From 4572-13 sp964594065 (GTDB lineage: Bacteria > Planctomycetota > Phycisphaerae > Sedimentisphaerales > Anaerohalosphaeraceae), in assembly GCA_964594065.1 (NCBI GenBank), contig CAZQKX010000071.1:1-17350 (forward strand): a stretch of DNA of 17,350 nucleotides. The letters are read 5' to 3'. Positions 7,854 to 13,062 of the stretch are shown here, piece by piece; the stretch's first letter is position 1, and each line of letters starts with the position of its first letter. Position numbers and translations under genes: made by a program. The notes below the pieces were generated by a model. That model made no database searches. It saw nothing but the letters and a program-made list of their open reading frames with translations, and was not told the origin of the DNA.

Positions 7854-8530
7854 TGCAGGTTGTCCAGATAATCCTGCGCTTGTTGGCGGCTAATACCACA
7901 GGCTTTCAGCCAGAGTCGACCCAAGAGCCCCGGAGGCTTTTTTAATTCTACTGTATATTTGAGTGCCTTTCCTACACCCTTCTTTTTTACGAAAAATCGA
8001 ACGTAAATGACTGAACACAGGTAAAAGCAAAGTGTGATGGGTAACACAAATATCAATATGAACTGTAGTATTGTGGGAGCATCTTTAAGATCAAACTTTG
8101 GAAGAAACAAAATGGCAACCACAAAAGCCAAGATAACAGCAATCTGCATTCCAAAAAACAACATTAGTCCCAAGCAATTGTAACTGGGCCCCATCACTTT
8201 TTGGATCCTTTGCTTATACCTGTATTCGCGGGATAGCATCTTCTGTTGGTGTTTTTTAATCCGGCGCTGTTCGAGGGGACAAAGCATTTTATACAGCAAC
8301 GGGCCAAGAACTTTATCGTTGAGTATTTCAAGTGCGTAATATGCCATGGGCATAATGACCGCGGCAATAAAGAACAGCGCCGTCATCTTCCTGCCGAACT
8401 CATACTCAAGCTCGTAAATTCGATGCTTTTTGAAATAGGCAATCAGCAGTGCCGTAAAAATCAGTCCCAGGATGGACATGGCGGCGAGCACTCGAAACCG
8501 AGGCCCTTTTCTGCGGTTTTTCTGATGCAT
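7850..8530 (-). CDS. Four-helix membrane protein, unknown function (last gene of the mutS-downstream array)
   Basis: 226 aa. Predicted membrane segments lie at about 13-33, 50-70, 119-143 and 153-178. A basic loop (88-112) sits between the second and third, and there is a basic soluble C-terminus. No recognised family. A weak AGGAT lies 5 nt before the ATG at 8530. Its stop codon overlaps the stop codon of the convergent fused synthase. It is the most distal of the minus-strand genes behind mutS, and no mutS-tail repeat follows it, so the array either ends here or lost its last boundary. Confidence 0.65.
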   Translation of the reverse strand: MHQKNRRKGPRFRVLAAMSILGLIFTALLIAYFKKHRIYELEYEFGRKMTALFFIAAVIMPMAYYALEILNDKVLGPLLYKMLCPLEQRRIKKHQQKMLSREYRYKQRIQKVMGPSYNCLGLMLFFGMQIAVILAFVVAILFLPKFDLKDAPTILQFILIFVLPITLCFYLCSVIYVRFFVKKKGVGKALKYTVELKKPPGLLGRLWLKACGISRQQAQDYLDNLH

Positions 8531-8540
8531 TAGGTATCCT

Positions 8541-8568
8541 ATTTAATCAATTATTTCAATCGGGTCAA
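8541..8568 (-). promoter_or_regulatory. Weak candidate promoter before the four-helix membrane gene
   Basis: On the minus strand, TTGACC (8563-8568, 5 of 6) and TTAAAT (8541-8546, 4 of 6) are 16 bp apart. The -10 ends 10 nt before the ATG at 8530, giving a very short leader. Pattern only. Confidence 0.3.
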
Positions 8569-8628
8569 ATTTATAAACGCTGATGCTGCGGTACTGTTGC
8601 AAGATAATTTATGATTTCCACTCCTTCG

Positions 8629-8649
8629 TTTCATTTGGATTTTGGCAAA
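8629..8649 (-). repeat. Decayed mutS 3'-tail repeat (copy D)
   Basis: Directly after the stop codon (8650-8652) of the single-pass protein gene, the minus strand reads ttgccaaaatcc then aaatgaaa. This matches the mutS tail (ttgccgaaatcc...aaatggaa) if six bases, the two Gln codons, are deleted. Its position right behind a stop codon is the same as in the clear copies A-C. The match is short, so it is less sure than the others. Confidence 0.45.
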
Positions 8650-9225
8650 TCAGTTGCCCGTATCAACAAAATCAGGAGGCGTTGCCTGGTTAGAATCTTT
8701 TGCGATTGCTTCCAGCTTCTGGTCCCATTGGGTAAAGAAATCATTCCTGGCATCACAGGATTTCTTGTATTCGCTGTCCTGCTTTATTTTTAAGGCATCC
8801 AGCCCTTGATGATATTGATGCAGAAGTTTGACCTTTTCAGCTTCCGGAATGTCCAGAGAATAGATGGAGTAAACAGTCTCGCCTCTCGTATTGAAACTGA
8901 TCGACATCATCCTTCCAAACCACTCTGATCGCCCAATACTGCTGCCGGTACAATACCAGCTTTTGACAACTTTTTGATGGTCAATCGCCCACTGGACATG
9001 GCTGTTTTTTTGCTCTGAAATCTGCCAACGCTTCCATAGAAAATGTTTGTTTATGATGGTATGGCCGGAGTACAAATCCACCTGGATGTTTTCGCCCTGC
9101 GGCCCCCACTTGAAAGCAATGATGACCACTAACAGCAGAAAGCTGAACAAAACACCCAGTAAAAACCCACCCAACAACAGCTTCCGCGTCGGCTTGTAGT
9201 CTTTCGCGACTTGCCCGGATTCCAT
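8650..9225 (-). CDS. Single-pass membrane protein with extracytoplasmic domain, unknown function
   Basis: 191 aa. A basic N-terminus (KDYKPTRK) is followed by one strong membrane segment (about 16-38), then a soluble domain rich in aromatic and charged residues (about 40-191). The predicted topology is N-in with the domain outside the cytoplasm. No family recognised. GAGGGAAAGGG upstream of the ATG at 9225 can serve as a loose ribosome-binding site. The gene lies between tail copy A (upstream, separated by about 180 bp with a palindromic repeat) and the decayed tail copy D, which begins immediately after its stop. Confidence 0.65.
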   Translation of the reverse strand: MESGQVAKDYKPTRKLLLGGFLLGVLFSFLLLVVIIAFKWGPQGENIQVDLYSGHTIINKHFLWKRWQISEQKNSHVQWAIDHQKVVKSWYCTGSSIGRSEWFGRMMSISFNTRGETVYSIYSLDIPEAEKVKLLHQYHQGLDALKIKQDSEYKKSCDARNDFFTQWDQKLEAIAKDSNQATPPDFVDTGN

Positions 9226-9249
9226 GGTATCGCCCTTTCCCTCTAAGAG

Positions 9250-9258
9250 ATTCTAACA
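9250..9258 (-). promoter_or_regulatory. Extended -10 element before the single-pass protein gene
   Basis: The minus strand reads TGTTAGAAT, an extended -10 (TGn plus TAGAAT, 5 of 6), 24 nt upstream of the ATG at 9225. No good -35 is present, which an extended -10 can tolerate. Confidence 0.35.
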
Positions 9259-9300
9259 AAATGAATCCGCCTCTTCTTGTCATTCCTGCGATACTTTGTC

Positions 9301-9320
9301 ATTCCCGCGAAGGCGGGAAT
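9301..9320. repeat. Dispersed-type palindrome attcccgc-gaag-gcgggaat
   Basis: Perfect 8-bp arms with a 4-nt loop, preceded by gtc and followed by cc. This is the widespread bacterial palindromic repeat type centred on ATTCCCGC...GCGGGAAT, like Neisseria dRS3 elements. Partial copies flank it: gtcattcctgcg at about 9279-9290 and gtcattc near 9334. It lies in the gap between tail copy A and the single-pass protein gene. Its dispersal in this genome cannot be judged from one window. Confidence 0.7.
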
Positions 9321-9405
9321 CCAAACGATTCGAGGTCATTCTGTTATACGCTCTGAATCAGTTAAGCTCCATTATACAAAACCAGGAAAAAAAACAAAAC
9401 GAATT

Positions 9406-9462
9406 TTAATCTTCCATTTCCTGCTGGATTTCGGCGAGCAGGTTAATCGCTTCGATGAGCGT
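9406..9462 (-). repeat. mutS 3'-tail direct repeat (copy A, longest)
   Basis: 57 bp on the minus strand match the last 57 bp of mutS (13006-13062) at 51 positions. Read in the mutS frame it encodes TLIEAINLLAEIQQEMED and a TAA stop; mutS has TPIEAINLLAEIQQEMEE and TAG. Of the six differences, four are silent (including the stop change), one gives Pro to Leu and one Glu to Asp. The stop codon of the HEPN gene (9462-9464) overlaps its first base, and weaker similarity to mutS continues a few codons into the HEPN gene end. It has no start codon and is not a gene itself. Confidence 0.9.
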
Positions 9463-9800
9463 TAAGCATTGAGTAATTGTTGGATTTTGTCAGTCAGAAC
9501 CGGGAGGTCTTTTTGAAGAATCCCCCAGACCGTTTCATGTTCAATTGCATGATAGCCATGTACCAGGATATTACGAAAATCAATAATTTGACGGGCATCG
9601 GGGATTTGTGTTTCGATATCCGGGGTAATACGCAGCAGTTGATTTAACGCCTCACCAATAATCATCAGTTTACGTTCAACTGCCGAACGCAGCAGCTCGC
9701 TTTGCAGATAATCTTCGAGAGTCTTGGCATCAAGAAATTCTGTCAAGGCCAGGCAGGCTTGCTGCATATCATAAAGAAATTTTTTGGCTTCAGGCTGCAT
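9462..9800 (-). CDS. HEPN-domain toxin, HepT/DUF86-like RNase
   Basis: 112 aa from the ATG at 9800. The longer reading to 9866 would lie inside the upstream gene, whereas the ATG at 9800 overlaps the end of that gene by 11 nt with GGAG just upstream. The HEPN active-site motif R-x4-H-x-Y is intact: R76-NILV-H81-G-Y83. In characterised HepT toxins this motif cleaves RNA, and the Tyr is the target of AMPylation by the MntA antitoxin. Length and all-helical character fit the family. It is translationally coupled to the nucleotidyltransferase gene, as expected of an MNT/HEPN toxin-antitoxin pair. Its stop codon touches tail copy A, so the pair fills one module of the mutS-downstream array. Confidence 0.85.
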   Translation of the reverse strand: MQPEAKKFLYDMQQACLALTEFLDAKTLEDYLQSELLRSAVERKLMIIGEALNQLLRITPDIETQIPDARQIIDFRNILVHGYHAIEHETVWGILQKDLPVLTDKIQQLLNA

Positions 9801-10098
9801 AAAGCTCCACTCGGTGCAGATTGATGGATTCAAGCAAATAAGGATTATCGATCGCTTTGACTTCAAGCAGATCTACCGAACGGGCAAAAAGCTCTTTCAG
9901 TGCATTCAGCAGGCCAAAATAGGCATCAGTATGCTCGGGAGGCGTCATGGGCAGAAACTCGACTAAAAAGTCCAAGTCACTCGTTTCACCAAAACCGGTG
10001 TCCTGCGCCGCCGAGCCAAAAACCTCGAACGTCTTTACCTTAAACCGGCTGCATAAGTCCTTTAGCTCATCCTGCTTGTCATCAATTAACTTAACCAT
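9790..10098 (-). CDS. Minimal nucleotidyltransferase, MntA-like antitoxin
   Basis: 102 aa. The nucleotidyltransferase signature is present: G28-S29, then after 11 residues D41-L-D43, with the third acidic residue D76 in SVDLLEV. In known MntA/HepT systems the antitoxin uses this fold to add AMP to the HEPN toxin and silence it. With all three Asp present this copy looks catalytically intact. The ATG at 10098 has no Shine-Dalgarno site. A strong promoter has its -10 box 9 nt upstream, so the mRNA is nearly leaderless. It overlaps the HEPN gene by 11 nt and has a promoter independent of mutS. Confidence 0.85.
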   Translation of the reverse strand: MVKLIDDKQDELKDLCSRFKVKTFEVFGSAAQDTGFGETSDLDFLVEFLPMTPPEHTDAYFGLLNALKELFARSVDLLEVKAIDNPYLLESINLHRVELYAA

Positions 10099-10107
10099 AA
10101 TAATCGG

Positions 10108-10136
10108 ATTATACCATTACAGTAAATAATTCACAA
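10108..10136 (-). promoter_or_regulatory. Promoter of the nucleotidyltransferase/HEPN toxin-antitoxin pair
   Basis: On the minus strand, TTGTGA (10131-10136) and a perfect TATAAT (10108-10113) are 17 bp apart, with an extended -10 (TGG before TATAAT). The -10 ends 9 nt before the ATG at 10098. It lies between tail copy B and the gene, so the module carries its own promoter. Confidence 0.65.
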
Positions 10137-10145
10137 GAACCTATT

Positions 10146-10182
10146 TTATTCTTCCATTTCCTGTTGGATTTCGGCAAGGAGG
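10146..10182 (-). repeat. mutS 3'-tail direct repeat (copy B)
   Basis: 37 bp match the last 37 bp of mutS (13006-13042) at 33 positions. The frame encodes LLAEIQQEMEE and TAA. All four differences are silent (CTC to CTT, CAG to CAA, GAG to GAA, TAG to TAA). The repeat begins at the very next base after the TAG stop (10183-10185) of the preceding gene. Confidence 0.92.
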
Positions 10183-11829
10183 CTATTTTTCTATATACGG
10201 CCAAATTGCTATATCGTCAGGCCGACGCAATGAAAAGTCGACTACGTTTGGATCATTTGCATACCACCTCAGCAATTGACCATATTCATCCTCGCCGTTT
10301 TTACCTCTACTGTAGAATACAAAGCTATCACCCTCAACACGATATACAAATGCTCCGCCGTTCATGGGATCAATCAGCACTCCATCAGGCAGTTGTCTTG
10401 CAATCACATCCAGACTTTCCGGCCAATGGCTGGTTTCATTCTTATGACGCTTTAATCCGATGATTATTTGTGTGGCTTGTTTATACATATTTGCTTTTAA
10501 GAATAAGTCATAAAAAGATTCATAATTCGGACCAGTCATAATTGACATGCATTTAACATAAGTCTTAAAATTTATCTTCATAGACACCGGATACATATCC
10601 TCGATATACTTTAAGCCGTCTTCCGGATCATACATGACATGATATTGCAAGGTGAAATCTTCAATAATTTTCTCTGCATGTTGCGGCTTACTCGGTAACA
10701 AAAACCATAACGGAAGTCTCGTAAACTTATGAAATTTCTTAAGTAAATACTTTCCGAAATCAGATTTAATCTCAGATATTCCAGCAGGGTCATCCGGCGG
10801 AACCATTTTAGTGAATTCAAACCAAATTCCTTTGGGATCAAAGTTGATTCGAACATCTCCACCCTGATTAATTTGATAAATATTTGAACAGGCTACATCC
10901 TTCAACAAAAAAGAGTGGTGCTGTAAAACCTGCGATATTTCCTTTTTCCAATCATATTCAATGTTTGAGAGTGCTTCTTGAACAACCTCTATTTCTTTCG
11001 CTGCTGCTTTGGTTTCAATAAACCGCCTGTTAATATTATTATATGCGTGACAATGCAAAATCAAGCCTCTGATTTTATAATCCATCTTATATTGCTGTTG
11101 TAGATGTTCTGCCAAGGCAAGTATTAATAAATGCTTCTCAAGAGCTTTTAAAGCACGGCCTTCTGCAATATCATTATACACTGAATATCGTATAATCTTT
11201 TCGAATCTAGTCAACGATATGTATGTGTCGTCACCATACCAGTATTCAAATAAATCTTCTCCGTTTTGAGGAATCTCAAAACCAGGGTCTAATATCCCCG
11301 GCACTAATGGAAATACACACTTTTCGTATTTTACCGCTTGCTTGACGCCATCGATCACAAACTGATTTTTCTGTATCCATTGATATACTTCAGGATATTG
11401 CTCACGAGTCCAGGGTTTTTCAAATCTGTGAGTGCCGCGATGGACATTCCAAAAGCTTTCATACTCATCTTGATCAAATTGATCAATCAACTGTTGATAT
11501 ACTTTTGCAGCATTCTCTTCGTCAGAAATCTGCCGCTGTTTTTCAAAAGTGACTAGTTCATCATAAAATATATATGGTCGCCATTCTTGCTCTTTTTCCG
11601 GCAGCAACACCCAAGCAATAATCAGTAGTAAAATAATCCACCCAAAGACATTTACCCTCTTTTCATATCGCTTAGGAATCAATAAACCAACACCGAATAA
11701 AATTATAATAAAAACGGCTTTTAATGGAAGTTGGTAGTAAATGAAAATCGAAAAGACAATTATAAATAATAACCAGCCAATCAATCGGTCGAATTTCGGC
11801 CGTTTCTTTTTTTCTGTTTTTTCCCTCAT
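10183..11829 (-). CDS. Large membrane-anchored protein with GspG-like C-terminal region, unknown function
   Basis: 548 aa. A very basic N-terminus (REKTEKKKRPK) precedes three membrane segments (about 15-33, 37-52 and 60-76), then a long soluble domain of about 470 residues. Near the C-terminus the order HWPESLD ... DGVLIDPMNGGAFVYRVEGD ... FYSRGKNGEDE resembles the pattern found in pseudopilin-like and many planctomycete proteins (WP.SL ... DP..G..FVYR ... YS.G.NG.D). I cannot assign a function. GAGGGA lies just ahead of the ATG at 11829. Base composition is clearly AT-richer than mutS, which fits acquired DNA. It sits between tail copies C and B. Confidence 0.7.
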   Translation of the reverse strand: MREKTEKKKRPKFDRLIGWLLFIIVFSIFIYYQLPLKAVFIIILFGVGLLIPKRYEKRVNVFGWIILLLIIAWVLLPEKEQEWRPYIFYDELVTFEKQRQISDEENAAKVYQQLIDQFDQDEYESFWNVHRGTHRFEKPWTREQYPEVYQWIQKNQFVIDGVKQAVKYEKCVFPLVPGILDPGFEIPQNGEDLFEYWYGDDTYISLTRFEKIIRYSVYNDIAEGRALKALEKHLLILALAEHLQQQYKMDYKIRGLILHCHAYNNINRRFIETKAAAKEIEVVQEALSNIEYDWKKEISQVLQHHSFLLKDVACSNIYQINQGGDVRINFDPKGIWFEFTKMVPPDDPAGISEIKSDFGKYLLKKFHKFTRLPLWFLLPSKPQHAEKIIEDFTLQYHVMYDPEDGLKYIEDMYPVSMKINFKTYVKCMSIMTGPNYESFYDLFLKANMYKQATQIIIGLKRHKNETSHWPESLDVIARQLPDGVLIDPMNGGAFVYRVEGDSFVFYSRGKNGEDEYGQLLRWYANDPNVVDFSLRRPDDIAIWPYIEK

Positions 11830-11853
11830 ATCTCCCTCTATTTACATTATAAA

Positions 11854-11888
11854 TTACTCTTTCATTTCCTGCTGGATTTCGGCAAGGA
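11854..11888 (-). repeat. mutS 3'-tail direct repeat (copy C)
   Basis: 35 bp match the last 35 bp of mutS (13006-13040) at 32 positions. The mutS frame encodes LAEIQQEMKE and TAA. Differences: CTC to CTT (silent), GAA to AAA (Glu to Lys) and TAG to TAA. It starts 5 nt after the TGA stop of the preceding gene (11894-11896). A TATAAT follows 2 nt after its stop codon, 16 nt before the next ATG. Confidence 0.9.
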
Positions 11889-11893
11889 ATTCA

Positions 11894-12967
11894 TCATTGA
11901 TGACCAACAGTTGAGTTATTTAGCTTTTTAATAGAAAATATTGTTTTTTCAAGGTTTCTTGTCTTCTGCTTTTTATCCCGTACTTGAACCTCGAAAAGCA
12001 AGCTACTGTTTTTAGAATCAAATACTACCGCCTTGTTTTGCCCCAAAAACCCTTTTACGTCCCCATTGTTAAACTCATATACTGGAGGCCGGATGGCCAA
12101 TGCCGAAACTTTGGAAGCATACAATGTTTCCTTTCTCGCCAAGTCTTTAAAATTTCCCGTATCAGCGACATCCTTATAGGTTGTCATTAGCATCTTATGA
12201 ATCAACTCATAGTTATTATTAAAGTAGTAGGCACTTTGAATCTCAGAGTATTTTAGAAATTCAGTACATGCTAACACAGTCATTCTAAATTCTTTTAGAT
12301 AATCAAATGACTCGGCAAATAATAAGTCCGAATCAGTTGAGGAAAGAATTGCCAGGAAAGCCGATTCTTCGTTTATTTCAAATCCCTCAGGTACAGTAAC
12401 CTGAAATCCTTTTAGGATAAGACAATCATGCTCTGTATTTATAGTTTGTATCTCAGATGATTGAATTTCACTTGATACCGTATAATCCCCATATTCTTTG
12501 TATTTATCTATAGAGTCATCATCTAATGAAAAAACAAAGCCATTCATTTTGTTGCGAAATGAAGTTGCATAATAATAATCAACCGGATCAACCAGATACA
12601 AAAAAAATGAAAAGAAAACAGCTATAATAAACAGGCAAAGAATCCACTTCCTTAACATATTCTGAATACAACGACAAACAATCAACATCACAAGTACAAT
12701 TGTCGCGACAGTACTAGCCCATAACATTAAAATTTGATTTGTCCATGGCGGTAAAATTAATTCTGTTGTATTAAGGAATAATATGAATGCTAATAACAAA
12801 AGCTGAAGCATTAAGGATATTAAGCCAATCCCAACTAAATACAACTTCCTTTTTTTATTGCGGAAGGCATTACATACAATGACATGTATGTACAACGGAG
12901 AAAATGTCAGCAGCAGAAAGAGTAAAACAGGGCCATGAAATAATTGAATACGCCATTTGTCTCGCAA
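11894..12967 (-). CDS. Four-helix membrane protein with large soluble C-terminal domain, unknown function
   Basis: 357 aa from a TTG at 12967. I choose this start because GAGGGA lies 7 nt upstream of it. A longer in-frame TTG at 13003, 2 nt after the mutS stop, would add 12 residues and remains possible. Four membrane segments are visible in the first 130 residues, followed by about 225 soluble residues (RNKMNGFVFSLDD onward) with no family I recognise. Base composition is AT-rich compared with mutS. It directly follows mutS, so it is probably co-transcribed with it. Its end lies 5 nt before tail copy C. Confidence 0.65.
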   Translation of the reverse strand: MRDKWRIQLFHGPVLLFLLLTFSPLYIHVIVCNAFRNKKRKLYLVGIGLISLMLQLLLLAFILFLNTTELILPPWTNQILMLWASTVATIVLVMLIVCRCIQNMLRKWILCLFIIAVFFSFFLYLVDPVDYYYATSFRNKMNGFVFSLDDDSIDKYKEYGDYTVSSEIQSSEIQTINTEHDCLILKGFQVTVPEGFEINEESAFLAILSSTDSDLLFAESFDYLKEFRMTVLACTEFLKYSEIQSAYYFNNNYELIHKMLMTTYKDVADTGNFKDLARKETLYASKVSALAIRPPVYEFNNGDVKGFLGQNKAVVFDSKNSSLLFEVQVRDKKQKTRNLEKTIFSIKKLNNSTVGHQ

Positions 12968-13005
12968 TATATATTCCCTCTCTTTTTTGATTATTTCATG
13001 CAATT

Positions 13006-13062
13006 CTACTCTTCCATTTCCTGCTGGATTTCGGCGAGGAGGTTGATCGCTTCGATGGGGGT
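13006..13062 (-). repeat. mutS 3' end, the resident copy of the tail repeat
   Basis: Last 57 bp of mutS, encoding TPIEAINLLAEIQQEMEE and TAG. It is the reference for copies A-D. It is the only copy continuous with an open mutS frame, and the only one ending in TAG instead of TAA. Confidence 0.92.

Larger units (their letters stand above)
8629..13062 (-). other. Cassette-like array: accessory genes each bounded by a copy of the mutS 3' end
   Basis: In transcription order: mutS with its native tail (13006-13062), four-helix protein, tail C, GspG-like protein, tail B, nucleotidyltransferase/HEPN pair, tail A, single-pass protein, decayed tail D. All genes and tails point the same way, and every tail sits 0-5 nt behind a stop codon. 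This is what repeated insertion at the 3' end of mutS would leave if each incoming unit restored the gene end. No integrase, transposase or resolvase gene is visible in the window, so the agent would act in trans or be lost. The mechanism is inference; the repeats are seen directly. Confidence 0.75.

Noticed and set aside
9431..9442. Hairpin-like agcagg/cctgct pairing in tail copy A as an integron-style recombination site
   Set aside because: The pairing exists only in copy A; copies B, C and mutS itself break it, so the repeats are not attC-like palindromes.
9801..9866. Longer N-terminus for the HEPN protein starting at 9866
   Set aside because: It would overlap the antitoxin gene by 77 nt and add residues not typical of the family; the ATG at 9800 gives the usual short coupled overlap.
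9406..13062. CRISPR array
   Set aside because: Repeats are spaced by 0.6-1.7 kb of coding sequence, not by short spacers, and match the mutS 3' end.
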